Below the pieces are notes generated by a model that saw only the letters and a list, made by a program, of their open reading frames with translations, was not told the origin of the DNA and did not search any database. This document shows positions 51,452-59,837 of a stretch of 64,000 nt of DNA, piece after piece. This DNA comes from Streptomyces lavendofoliae (GTDB lineage Bacteria; Actinomycetota; Actinomycetes; Streptomycetales; Streptomycetaceae): the NCBI RefSeq assembly GCF_014649735.1, contig NZ_BMTP01000010.1:217055-281054 (forward strand), given 5' to 3'. Every line of letters begins with the position of its first letter. Positions within the stretch are counted from its first letter, which is position 1. The translations under genes were made by a program, and so were the position numbers.

Positions 51452-51841
51452 TCAGTCCTGGACGGCGGCCGAGAGGTTCTCGGAGATGACGTTCTCCAGG
51501 ATGTGCGACAGGGCGCTGTCGCCCTTGACCGCGGTGGAGTTCTCGGCGCACTGCTGGTTCTGCGTGTCGTTCACCAGGTCCTGGACGCCGATGTTGATCA
51601 GGAGGATGTTCTGGACGTCGCCCTCGACGGGCAGGCCGACGCACAGCTTGTTCAGCGACCCCTGAACGAGCCCGACCTGCGGGCTCATCCGGCCCCCGGT
51701 CGTGGTGTTGCCGTACGACTGGGTGGCGAAGTTGCCGTTCTGCGTGTCGATTCCGCGGTCGCCCACGGCGGCGGCCATCGGCGCGGCCGCACCGACGACG
51801 GCGGCGGCGATGCCGGCCGTGGCCAGAACCTTCTTGATCAT
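51452..51841 (-). CDS. rdlA: Rodlin
   Basis: A 129-residue secreted rodlin, one of the proteins that with chaplins form the amyloid rodlet layer on aerial hyphae and spores. Signal peptide MIKKVLATAGIAAAVVGAAA (cleavage near residue 25), then 'GNFATQSYGNTTTGGRMSPQ', 'GLVQGSLNKLCVGLP' and 'NQQCAENSTAVKGDSALSHI', all rodlin marks, with two cysteines (near 67 and 98). Rodlin genes usually come as a divergent pair with chaplin genes nearby; here a single gene is seen and no chaplin. Expect aerial-growth control. Confidence 0.93.
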   Translation of the reverse strand: MIKKVLATAGIAAAVVGAAAPMAAAVGDRGIDTQNGNFATQSYGNTTTGGRMSPQVGLVQGSLNKLCVGLPVEGDVQNILLINIGVQDLVNDTQNQQCAENSTAVKGDSALSHILENVISENLSAAVQD

Positions 51842-52034
51842 GTTCGTCCTTCATCGTCGTGACACCCGGAACCCCGGGGTTCCTTTGCGTAACAGAGGGC
51901 TCCGTGACGCGTAACGGCCCGGCCGCCGGGGGACCGCGAGTTCACCCTTTCGCCGCACACCCCGGCGGCGGCCGGCGGGACGCATCGGGGGCGCGGGGGA
52001 ATGACGCCGGGCCGGAGCGGTCACACATGGCTGC

Positions 52035-52325
52035 ATGAACCATTCCGCAGCGGATGAACAGATCGTCGAACGGCTCGTACCGGCGTGGCTGGAGGAGGCG
52101 GCGCGCAATGACGCGAGCGCCGCCGAGGAGGCGCGGGAGGGATGGCGGCGGGGCGGCCTGTCCCCGGACGCCGCCCGCGAGCTGGCCGACTGGGTGACGG
52201 CACGGGTCACCGACACCGGTTTCAACGAGGACGAGGGGCCCGTGCCCGACGGGCCCGTACGCATCAGCGTCGCCGACAAGGCGGCCGTCCACCGCTGGCT
52301 CACCGCGCAGGGGTACGACGTGTGA
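52035..52325 (+). CDS. Hypothetical acidic protein, 96 aa
   Basis: A helical acidic protein ('DEQIVERLVPAWLEEAARND', 'ARELADWVTARVTDTGF', 'KAAVHRWLTAQGYDV'). No signal peptide and no recognised domain. The ATG lacks a strong ribosome-binding site. The frame shows convincing codon bias. Confidence 0.65.
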   Translation: MNHSAADEQIVERLVPAWLEEAARNDASAAEEAREGWRRGGLSPDAARELADWVTARVTDTGFNEDEGPVPDGPVRISVADKAAVHRWLTAQGYDV

Positions 52326-52444
52326 GGTGCCGCCGCCCCGGCCCGGTACTCGTACATGGCACCCGCACCCGGCGTCGGCTTGGTGTGTACCTGACGCTAG
52401 AGTGCGGTGCTCGGTCCACTGGCGTACGGAGGAGGGGGCGGCGC

Positions 52445-52924
52445 ATGAACGGGCAACTGCGCGACGCGGCGACGGAGTTGGCGGCCGTGCTGTGGCGGGA
52501 ACACACCGTCTACCGCGAGCGGTCCGGGGGCGTGGTCATCCGTGGCGAGCACGTCAAGCGCTGGATCAGTCTCGCCCCCGCCGGTGGCAGGGACGAGATA
52601 CTCCTGCGGGCCGGCCGCATCCTGGACGGCGGCACGACCGCCCCGGCCCGCTCCGAGGCGGTCATGCCGCTCACCGCGGGGACGGCGGAGCTGGCCGCCG
52701 CGTGCCGGCGCCTGCTCGCCGAGACGGCTGCCGACGCCGCCCCCCGCACCGCCGCCGCCGTCGCCGGAAAGCGGCGGAAGGCGGCGAGGACGAGAACCCG
52801 GCGGCCGGGTGCCCGCCGGGCGGGGCGCGGGACGCGGCACACCGGCGCCGGCTCCTGGATCGTGCTGTTGTGCCTCGCCTCGGTCGTCGCCTACCACCTG
52901 TGGAGCGTCCGGGCGATGCCCTGA
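52445..52924 (+). CDS. Hypothetical tail-anchored membrane protein
   Basis: A 159-residue protein with a globular N-terminal half (1-90), an Arg/Lys-rich linker (105-135) and one C-terminal membrane segment ('GSWIVLLCLASVVAYHLW', about 138-155), so probably tail-anchored with the bulk in the cytoplasm. GGAGGAGGGGG precedes the ATG. No family is recognised. The DUF3048 lipoprotein gene follows 73 nt later. Confidence 0.65.
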   Translation: MNGQLRDAATELAAVLWREHTVYRERSGGVVIRGEHVKRWISLAPAGGRDEILLRAGRILDGGTTAPARSEAVMPLTAGTAELAAACRRLLAETAADAAPRTAAAVAGKRRKAARTRTRRPGARRAGRGTRHTGAGSWIVLLCLASVVAYHLWSVRAMP

Positions 52925-52997
52925 GCCGAACCCTTGCCCGCGCTGTTCCCGCGCCGCCTTTCGTGGTCCACTTGAGGGCAGGCAGGGAGCGGAACCG

Positions 52998-53987
52998 ATG
53001 AGAGTGCGACGCGGGTCGGGCCGGACCGGCGCAGCCGTCGCCGCCGTGATGTGCGCGGCGATGACCGCCGGCCTCTCGTCGTGCTCCGGGACCGGTCCGG
53101 CGCCCGCGACGTCCGTACCCCCGAGCCCGCCCGGACGGGGCGTGTCGCCCTTCACGGGACTGCCGGCCGCCCTCGCACCGGTGCTCGCCGTCAAGATCGA
53201 CAACGTTCGTCCGGCGCGGCCGCACACCGGCCTGGGCGCGGCGGACATCGTCTACGTCGAGCAGGTGGAGTCGGGCCAGACCCGGTTGCTCGCGGTCTAC
53301 TCGTCGCGGCTGCCCTCCCGGGTGGGTCCGGTGCGCAGCGCACGCGAGTCCGACCTGGAGCTGCTGCGCCAGTTCGGCCGCCCCGCCCTCGCCTACTCCG
53401 GCGAGCAGTCCGCGCTCCGCCCCCTGATCGACGCCGCCCCGCTGTTCGCCCTGGCCCCGCGCGACGCCCCCCGCGCGTACGCCCGTGGCCAGGACCGCCC
53501 GGCCCCGCACAACCTGTACGTCCGGCCCGAACGCGTCCTGGCCGCCGCCCCGCGGGCCGATGCGGCCAAGGACATCGGCTTCCGCTTCGGCGCCGAGCCC
53601 CCGGGCGGCCGGCGGGTGAACGAGCACACCGTGCGCTATCCGGCCGCCCGGTTCACCTTCACCTGGTCGGCCACCGGCGACCGGTGGCTGGTCGCCATGG
53701 ACGGGTCGCCCGCGCGCGGTACGGACGGCGAGCGGGCGGCGGCCCGGACGGTCGTCGTCCAGGACGTCGACGTCCGTCCGTCGCGCTTCCGCGACCGGGG
53801 TGGCAACGTCACGCCGTACACCAGCACGGTGGGCTCCGGGACCGCGCTCGTCCTGCGCGACGGCAGGAGTCACGACGCGCGGTGGAGCCGTCCCTCCGCG
53901 GACGGCGCCACCACCTTCACCACTCCCGCCGGAGAGCCCCTGACCTTCGCCCCCGGGCAGGTCTGGGTCGTGCTCAAGGGGCGGTGA
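52998..53987 (+). CDS. DUF3048 (YerB-like) lipoprotein
   Basis: A 329-residue exported lipoprotein: signal 'AAVAAVMCAAMTAGLSSC', lipobox LSSC with lipidated Cys near residue 29. DUF3048 features follow: 'VLAVKIDNVRPARPHTGLG', 'ADIVYVEQVESGQTRLLAVY', 'GPVRSARESDLELL', 'YSGEQSALRPLI' and a C-terminal 'TSTVGSGTALVLRDGRSHDA' and 'GQVWVVLKG'. Members such as YerB are cell-surface proteins with a poorly understood role in cell-wall or genome maintenance. GGGAGCGGA precedes the ATG. Confidence 0.9.
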   Translation: MRVRRGSGRTGAAVAAVMCAAMTAGLSSCSGTGPAPATSVPPSPPGRGVSPFTGLPAALAPVLAVKIDNVRPARPHTGLGAADIVYVEQVESGQTRLLAVYSSRLPSRVGPVRSARESDLELLRQFGRPALAYSGEQSALRPLIDAAPLFALAPRDAPRAYARGQDRPAPHNLYVRPERVLAAAPRADAAKDIGFRFGAEPPGGRRVNEHTVRYPAARFTFTWSATGDRWLVAMDGSPARGTDGERAAARTVVVQDVDVRPSRFRDRGGNVTPYTSTVGSGTALVLRDGRSHDARWSRPSADGATTFTTPAGEPLTFAPGQVWVVLKGR

Positions 53988-54054
53988 CGCCGCTGCCGGT
54001 GTCCCGCGACGGCCTCGGCCCGACGGGACGGGGCGGGATCGGGCGCCGGCCGGG

Positions 54055-54939
54055 TCAGGCGTCCGCCGCGGTCAGGCGGGTCAGCTGCGCCGGGGTCAGC
54101 GTCAGGCCCGCGGCCAGGGCACAGTCCCGTACGTTATCGGCGCGGCGGGCCCCGGGGATCGGCACGACCCGGGGCGACAGGGCCAGCATCCAGGCCAGGC
54201 ACACCCGCTGGGGGCTCACGCCCAGCTCGGCGGCGACCTCGTGGAACGCGCGGTGCCGCGACCCCAGCGCGCCCGCCTCGCCCATGCCGCCCAGCGGGCT
54301 CCACGGCAGGAAGGCCAGCCCAAGCCGCTCGCACAGCTCCAGTTCCGGCAGGCTGCCGCGGAACGACGGCGAGAACTGGTTCTGCACCGCGACGAGCCGC
54401 TCGCCCAGGATGCCGTGGGCCAGCCGGATCTGCTCCGGGTCGGCGTTCGAGACGCCCACCGCCCTCACCTTACCCGCGTCGCACAGCTCCTTCAGGGCGC
54501 CGACGGACTCGGCGTACGGCACCGCCGGATCCGGGCGGTGGTACTGGTACAGCCCGATCGCCTCCACCCCCAGCCGCCGCAGCGACGCGTCGGCGGCCCG
54601 GCGCAGGTGCTCCGGCGAGCCGTCGAGCGCCCAGTCGCCGTCCGGGCGGGTGTGACCGCCCTTGGTGGCGACCAGGACGTCCGACGTGTCACCCCCGTAC
54701 GCGGCCAGCGCTTTGGCTATCAGGGTCTCGTTGTGGCCGGGGTCGCCGGCGTCCAGGTGATAGGCGTCGGCCGTGTCGATCAGGGTGATACCGGCGTCCA
54801 GCGCCGTGTGCAGGGTCGTGATCGCCTGCCGCTCGTCGGGGCGTCCCCGTACCGACAGCGGCATGGCGCCGAACCCGATCGCGCTCACCTCCACGCGTCC
54901 GATGCGGCGGGCCGGCAGGGAGTGGTGTGTTCGTGTCAC
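54055..54939 (-). CDS. Aldo/keto reductase
   Basis: A 294-residue TIM-barrel NADPH-dependent reductase. The catalytic tetrad is visible: Asp in 'LIDTADAYH' with Tyr three residues later, Lys in 'VATKGGH' and His in 'LYQYHRPD'. Cofactor-binding segments 'GVSNADPEQI' and 'PIPGARRADNV' are near 155 and 262. Its GTG start lies 65 nt after the LysR-type gene on the same strand, and the regulator may be co-transcribed. Start could be two codons earlier. Confidence 0.9.
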   Translation of the reverse strand: MTRTHHSLPARRIGRVEVSAIGFGAMPLSVRGRPDERQAITTLHTALDAGITLIDTADAYHLDAGDPGHNETLIAKALAAYGGDTSDVLVATKGGHTRPDGDWALDGSPEHLRRAADASLRRLGVEAIGLYQYHRPDPAVPYAESVGALKELCDAGKVRAVGVSNADPEQIRLAHGILGERLVAVQNQFSPSFRGSLPELELCERLGLAFLPWSPLGGMGEAGALGSRHRAFHEVAAELGVSPQRVCLAWMLALSPRVVPIPGARRADNVRDCALAAGLTLTPAQLTRLTAADA

Positions 54940-55004
54940 TGTCACCGCTCCAGCCTCGGCCCAGGGCCCCGGCACTGTCCAACACCGGCTGCCGATGGCA
55001 GCCA

Positions 55005-55895
55005 TCAGCCGTCCCGATCGCCCTCTCCGGACAGCGACGACAGCAGCGCCCGCACGGCCGCCGACGGGCGGGTGTGCGCCGGCCACGCCACGGACACCTC
55101 CCACTGGGCGTCCGTGGCCGGAACCAGCCGCCGCAGGCCACGGGCCTGCTCCTTGTCCGCCGCCGAGCGGGGCACCAACGCCACCGCCGTCCCGCGGCCC
55201 ACGGCTTCGAGGAGCTTGTGCACGTCGTCCAGCTGCATGGCGATGGCCCGCCGGACGCCCGCGGTCCGGAACGCGGCGTCGGCCACCCGGCGCGACCCCC
55301 AGTGCGCGTGCAGGTCCACGAACACCTCGTTTGCCAGCCCCGCGAGATCCACCGGCTCCGCCCGGTCCGCCAGCGGGTTCCCGGGCGCGCACAGCAGCAC
55401 CATGGGCTCGCGGGCCAGCGCCCGCAGCCGCAGCCCCGCGGTGTCGCCCGGGCCGGCGACGAAGGCCACGTCCAGGCGGCCCTGCCGCAGCCGTTCCAGC
55501 AGCAGGGCCGACCCCGCCTGCTCCACATGGACGTCCACCGAGGGGTGCCGCGCCCCGAACTCCATGAGGGTGCCGAACGGGTCGGCCGCGCCCATGCACT
55601 GCTCGGTGCCCACCCGCAGCGTCCCGCCGACCAGGCCCCGCACGGCCGCCACCGCCTCGCCCGCCGCCGCCGCGCTGTCCAGCGTGCGCCGGGCCTCCGG
55701 CAGCAGCGCCCGGCCGGCCTCGGTCAGCTCCACGCCGCGCGCCGTGCGGACGAACAGCTCGGCCCCCAGTTCCCGCTCCAGCGCGCGCACCGACGCGGAC
55801 AGCCCCGACTGCGCCAGGTGCAGCCGGGCGGCGGCCCGGGTCACGTTGCCTTCCTCGGCGACGGCCACGAAATGTTCCAGATGCCGGAGCTCCAC
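55005..55895 (-). CDS. LysR-family transcriptional regulator
   Basis: A 296-residue LysR regulator. The winged HTH is residues 1-60 ('LRHLEHFVAVAEEGNVTRAA', 'LHLAQSGLSASVRALERELG'), followed by the coiled linker and the type 2 periplasmic-binding-like effector domain (92-290; 'GTLRVGTEQCMGA', 'LDVAFVAGPGD'). LysR regulators are often divergent from their target; this one is upstream of and in line with the aldo/keto reductase gene. GTG start at 55895. Confidence 0.92.
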   Translation of the reverse strand: MELRHLEHFVAVAEEGNVTRAAARLHLAQSGLSASVRALERELGAELFVRTARGVELTEAGRALLPEARRTLDSAAAAGEAVAAVRGLVGGTLRVGTEQCMGAADPFGTLMEFGARHPSVDVHVEQAGSALLLERLRQGRLDVAFVAGPGDTAGLRLRALAREPMVLLCAPGNPLADRAEPVDLAGLANEVFVDLHAHWGSRRVADAAFRTAGVRRAIAMQLDDVHKLLEAVGRGTAVALVPRSAADKEQARGLRRLVPATDAQWEVSVAWPAHTRPSAAVRALLSSLSGEGDRDG

Positions 55896-55952
55896 GCCGG
55901 GCAGTCTAGGGACCGCCGGCGGCCGGCGGCGCGCCGCCCCGGCCGGCGGGTG

Positions 55953-56345
55953 TCAGGCCGCCAGTCCGAGCCGGGCCTGCCGGGCGCTCGGACGCGCCAC
56001 CGGCCCGGGCGGCACCCGCCGGACGGCGATCTCGCTCACGGCGGAACCGTCGACGGCGGCGGCGCCCCGCCCCGTCGCCGACCGTACCCGCACCGGACGG
56101 GCCAGCTCGGCCTGCGCGCGGGCCAGCAGGTCGGCCAGCCCCAGCCCGAGGGCGCGGGCGACGGCCGCGAGGACCTCCGACGAGGCCTCCTTGCGACCGC
56201 GTTCGAGCTCGGAGAGGTACGGCATCGATATGGCGGCCGCCTCGGCGACGTCCTTGAGCGTGCGCTCCTGTGCCAGGCGCTCGCGACGCAGGACACCACC
56301 GACGACGTGCCGCCACAGGGGCTCTACGGGTATGTGGTTGTTCAC
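55953..56345 (-). CDS. XRE-family regulator, ClgR-like
   Basis: A 130-residue DNA-binding protein. The helix-turn-helix at 12-75 ('GGVLRRERLAQERTLKDVAE', 'SMPYLSELERGRKEASSEVL') closely resembles ClgR, the activator of Clp protease genes in actinobacteria, and its paralogues. The C-terminal 50 residues are unstructured, ending in 'ARLGLAA', with an Ala-Ala end like the ClgR degron; this is suggestive only. GTG start at 56345 directly follows GAGGGG. It stands 57 nt before the LysR gene on the same strand. Confidence 0.82.
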   Translation of the reverse strand: MNNHIPVEPLWRHVVGGVLRRERLAQERTLKDVAEAAAISMPYLSELERGRKEASSEVLAAVARALGLGLADLLARAQAELARPVRVRSATGRGAAAVDGSAVSEIAVRRVPPGPVARPSARQARLGLAA

Positions 56346-56453
56346 CCCCTCAGACTAGGAGGGCCGGCCCCGCCGCGAACCGCCGCGGCGGCGGGTGGCG
56401 TTCCGCTCTCGGTGGAATCGGCCGGGCGCCGCGCCTCTGCGACGATGCCCGCA

Positions 56454-56483
56454 GGGGCAGGGGCAGGGGCAGGGGCAGGGGCA
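56454..56483 (+). repeat. (GGGGCA)5 hexanucleotide repeat in the leader of the glyoxalase-like gene
   Basis: Five consecutive GGGGCA units end 24 nt before the ATG at 56507. The runs of four G could form a quadruplex or offer multiple weak ribosome-binding sites. Confidence 0.88.
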
Positions 56484-56506
56484 CGGACAGAGACGGGGAC
56501 GGGGCC

Positions 56507-56845
56507 ATGGACACGGACGAGGACGTCATCCCGATCCTTCGGGTCGCGGACGCGGCCGTGGCGGTCGCCTGGTACGGGCGGCTGGGTTTCACGCCGACGT
56601 GGGAACACCGCTTCGGCGCCGGCTTCCCGGCGTTCGTCGAGGTCGCCCGAGGCGGCGTCCGGTTGTTCCTGTCGGAGCACCACGACGACGCCCGGCCGGA
56701 CACGCTGCTGTACCTCCGCGTCCACGATGTCGACGCCCTCGCGGCGGAGTTCGGCGTGCGGCCGGCGGACCGGCCGTGGGCGCGCGAGATCGAGCTGCGC
56801 GACCCGGACGGCAACCGCGTCCGCGTGGGCACGCCGACACCATGA
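56507..56845 (+). CDS. Glyoxalase/bleomycin-resistance superfamily protein
   Basis: A 112-residue single VOC-fold unit ('VIPILRVADAAVAVAWYGRL', 'FVEVARGGVRLFLSEHHDD', 'LLYLRVHDVDALAAEFG', 'EIELRDPDGNRVRVG'). It has the size and pattern of bleomycin-binding proteins, which act as dimers, but binding of a drug is not shown. GGGGACGGGGCC precedes the ATG. An EmrB-type efflux pump gene lies 200 nt downstream on the same strand. Confidence 0.85.
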   Translation: MDTDEDVIPILRVADAAVAVAWYGRLGFTPTWEHRFGAGFPAFVEVARGGVRLFLSEHHDDARPDTLLYLRVHDVDALAAEFGVRPADRPWAREIELRDPDGNRVRVGTPTP

Positions 56846-57047
56846 CCGGCCGGCCCATCCGCGCCCGGGGCCGACAACCCCCGACCCGCCCCCGCCGGCC
56901 GGCGTCCCCGCCCGTACGGGGCCTCCCGGCGCCGTACACGTGATCGACTGGTCGGGTCGGACGGGCGGCCTTACGGTCGAACAGTGGACGGAGGCGTCCC
57001 CGACGCTCCGTGACCGTCAGCTGACCCTCCGACGAGGGATGCGTGCC

Positions 57048-58595
57048 ATGACCGGATCCCAGCAGACCCCCGCCCCCCGGTCCACCACCTCCGAACGGGG
57101 CGGCGGGAATGCGATGGCGCTCCTGGTCATCGCCTCGTGCCAGTTGATGGTGGTGCTCGACATCACCATCGTGAACATCGCCCTGCCGCACATCCAGAAC
57201 TCGCTGCACTTCTCGACCACCAACCTCTCCTGGGTGGTCAACGCCTACACGCTCACCTTCGGCGGCCTGCTGCTGCTCGGCGGACGCGCGGGCGACATCA
57301 TCGGCCGCCGGCGGGTGTTCGTCTTCGGTGTGCTGCTGTTCGTCCTCGCCTCGCTGCTCGGCGGGCTCGCCCAGAACTCCGGACAGCTCCTCGCCGCCCG
57401 CGCGCTCCAGGGCGTCGGCGGCGCCATCGCCTCCCCGACGTCCCTCGCGCTGATCAGCACCACGTTCAAGGAAGGACCGGAGCGCAACCGGGCGTTCGGC
57501 GTGTTCGCCGCGGTCTCCGCCGGCGGCAGCGCCATCGGGCTGCTCGCGGGCGGCCTCCTCGTCGAATGGCTCGACTGGCGGTGGGTGCTGTTCGTCAACG
57601 TGCCGATCGGGCTGCTCATCGCCCTCGCCACGCCGAAGTGGATCAAGGAGTCCGAGCGTCATCCCGGCAACTTCGACATCACCGGGGCGCTGACCTCCAC
57701 CCTCGGCATGGTGCTGCTGGTCTACGGGTTCATCCGGGCCGCGCAGGACGGCTGGAGCGACCCGCTCACCGTGGCGTCCTTCGCGGTCGCCGTGGTGATC
57801 CTGGCCCTGTTCGTCTTCGTCGAGCGGCGCTCCCGGCAGCCCATCACCCCGCTGCGCATGTTCGCCGACCGCAACCGGGCGGGCACCTACGCGATCATGC
57901 TCAGCCTCGCCGCCGCGATGTTCGGCATGTTCTTCTTCCTGACCCTCTTCGTGCAGAACGTCCTCGACTTCAGCCCGCTCCGGGCGGGCCTGGCGTTCCT
58001 GCCGGTCAGCGCGATCATCGCGGTCGGCGCCGGACTGGCGTCGCAGCTCCTGCCCAGGTACGGCCCCAAACCCTTCATGGTGACCGGAGGGCTGCTCGCG
58101 GCCGCCGGGCTCGCCTGGCTGACCCTGACCGACGTCCACTCCACCTACCTCGGCAGCGTGCTGGGGCCCATGCTCGTCTTCGGCCTCGGTATGGGCATGG
58201 AGTTCGTCTCCCTCACCCTGATGGCCCTGTCCGACGTCCCCGTGCACGAGACCGGAGCCGCTTCCGGTCTGCTGAACGCCACCCAGCAGGTCGGTGGCTC
58301 GCTCGGACTGTCCATCCTGGTCACGATGTTCGGCACGGCGAGCGCCGGCGAGGCGGAGAAGCAGGTGTCCGCCTTCCTCTCCCAGGCCGGTCCGGCGGAG
58401 CGGCTGCGGTTCCAGCGCACCGGTGAACTGCCGCCGCCCTGGGCCGACCAGGTCCTGACGTCCGGCGTCTCGGCGGCGTTCGTCGTGGCGGCCGTCTTCA
58501 CCGCCGTCGCTGCCCTCGTCGCCCTGTTCGTCATCCAGGTGCGGCCCTCCGACATCGAGCGCCTCAAGGGCGGGGTGGGTCCGGGCGGCCTGTGA
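57048..58595 (+). CDS. DHA2-family (EmrB/QacA) drug efflux MFS transporter
   Basis: A 515-residue, 14-segment proton-coupled exporter. DHA2 signatures: motif D1/C1 'VVLDITIVNIALPHIQ' near 27, motif A 'LLGGRAGDIIGRRRVF' near 75, and 'GSAIGLLAGGLLVEWLDWRW' (motif C) near 155. Substrates are not predictable; dyes, macrolides or the organism's own products are possible. GAGGG lies 9 nt before the ATG at 57048; an ATG three codons upstream is too close to it. The aminotransferase gene follows. Confidence 0.92.
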   Translation: MTGSQQTPAPRSTTSERGGGNAMALLVIASCQLMVVLDITIVNIALPHIQNSLHFSTTNLSWVVNAYTLTFGGLLLLGGRAGDIIGRRRVFVFGVLLFVLASLLGGLAQNSGQLLAARALQGVGGAIASPTSLALISTTFKEGPERNRAFGVFAAVSAGGSAIGLLAGGLLVEWLDWRWVLFVNVPIGLLIALATPKWIKESERHPGNFDITGALTSTLGMVLLVYGFIRAAQDGWSDPLTVASFAVAVVILALFVFVERRSRQPITPLRMFADRNRAGTYAIMLSLAAAMFGMFFFLTLFVQNVLDFSPLRAGLAFLPVSAIIAVGAGLASQLLPRYGPKPFMVTGGLLAAAGLAWLTLTDVHSTYLGSVLGPMLVFGLGMGMEFVSLTLMALSDVPVHETGAASGLLNATQQVGGSLGLSILVTMFGTASAGEAEKQVSAFLSQAGPAERLRFQRTGELPPPWADQVLTSGVSAAFVVAAVFTAVAALVALFVIQVRPSDIERLKGGVGPGGL

Positions 58596-58660
58596 GCTCC
58601 TCGGGTACGGCGGGAACACCCCCGGCGGATTCCGTACCCCGCCGCCTAGAATCGCCGGGC

Positions 58661-59836
58661 ATGGAGCACATACCGCACGGCTCGCCCGACGACCCGAACC
58701 CGCTCCGCAGGCTCTCCCTGGAGCAGCTGCGCCGCCGCACCAGCATCAAGTGGCGCGCCTACCCCGAGGACGTACTGCCCCTGTGGGTCGCCGAGATGGA
58801 CGTGCCGCTGGCCGGGCCCGTGGCCCGGGCGGTGACCGACGCGGTGGCCCTCGGTGACACGGGCTATCCCGCGGGAACGGGGTACGCCGAGGCGCTGGCG
58901 TCGTTCGCGAGCGAGCGGTGGGGCTGGGACACACTCGCCGTGGAGCGGACCCGGCTCGTGTCCGATGTGATGACGGGTGTCGTCGAGGTGCTCAAGCTGA
59001 TCACCTCACCCGGTGACGCGGTCGTGGTCAACTGCCCCGTGTACCAGCCGTTCTACCTCTTCGTCGAGCACATGGGGCGCCGGATCGTGGAAGCGCCGCT
59101 CGACGAGCGGGCCCGGATCGACCCGGGCGGGCTCGAGGACGCGTTCCGGCGGGCCGTGCGGGGCGGCCACCGCGCGGTGTACCTGCTGTGCAGCCCGCAC
59201 AACCCGACCGGCACCGTGCACACCACCGGGGAGCTGGCCGCCGTGGCGGCGCTCGCCGCCCGCCATGGCGTACGGGTCGTGGCCGACGAGATCCACGCCC
59301 CCGTCGTGTCCCGCTCGGCGCGTTTCGTGCCCTACCTGAGCGTGGCGGGCGCCGAGAGCGGCTTCTCCCTGATGTCCGCGTCCAAGGCGTGGAACCTGGC
59401 CGGGCTCAAGGCCGCCCTGGTGACGGCCGGACCGGCGGCCGCCGGCGACCTGGCGCGGATGCCGCCCGAGGTGGGCCACGGCCCCAGTCACCTGGGCGTC
59501 ATCGCCCACACGGCCGCCTACCGGGACGGCGGCGACTGGCTCGACGCCCTGCTCGGCGGGCTCGACGAGAACCGGAGCCTGCTGGCCGCCCTGCTGGCCG
59601 AGCACCTGCCGGGAGTGCGGCACCTGCCCGGTGAGGGCACCTACCTGGCGTGGCTGGACTTCCGGGCCCTCGGCCTGGGCGACGACCCGGCCGCCGTCCT
59701 CCTCGAACGCGGCCGGGTCGCGCTGCACCCCGGCCCGCCGTGCGGCACCGGCGGCGCGGGCCATGCCCGGCTGAACCTCGCCACCTCGCCCGGGATACTC
59801 ACCGAGGCGGTCCGGCGCATGGCCGCGGCCCTGTGA
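58661..59836 (+). CDS. MalY/PatB-type PLP-dependent C-S lyase/aminotransferase
   Basis: A 391-residue fold-type I PLP enzyme. Marks of the MalY/PatB group: 'RRTSIKWRAYPEDVLPLWVAEMD' region near 20-45, 'SPHNPTGTVHTTGEL' near 180, 'VVADEIHAPVV' near 207, and the PLP lysine in 'LMSASKAWNLAGLK' near 240. Members cleave cystathionine or cysteine conjugates. A GTG at 58592 overlapping the efflux gene stop would lengthen it by 23 residues and is possible. Its stop abuts that of the convergent penicillin-binding protein gene. Confidence 0.9.
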   Translation: MEHIPHGSPDDPNPLRRLSLEQLRRRTSIKWRAYPEDVLPLWVAEMDVPLAGPVARAVTDAVALGDTGYPAGTGYAEALASFASERWGWDTLAVERTRLVSDVMTGVVEVLKLITSPGDAVVVNCPVYQPFYLFVEHMGRRIVEAPLDERARIDPGGLEDAFRRAVRGGHRAVYLLCSPHNPTGTVHTTGELAAVAALAARHGVRVVADEIHAPVVSRSARFVPYLSVAGAESGFSLMSASKAWNLAGLKAALVTAGPAAAGDLARMPPEVGHGPSHLGVIAHTAAYRDGGDWLDALLGGLDENRSLLAALLAEHLPGVRHLPGEGTYLAWLDFRALGLGDDPAAVLLERGRVALHPGPPCGTGGAGHARLNLATSPGILTEAVRRMAAAL

Positions 59837-59837
59837 C

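Noticed and set aside
54241..58595. Very long plus-strand frames over the aldo/keto reductase and LysR genes, running into the efflux pump gene.
   Set aside because: Upstream parts are antisense shadows. The efflux protein has a better start at 57048 with a ribosome-binding site.
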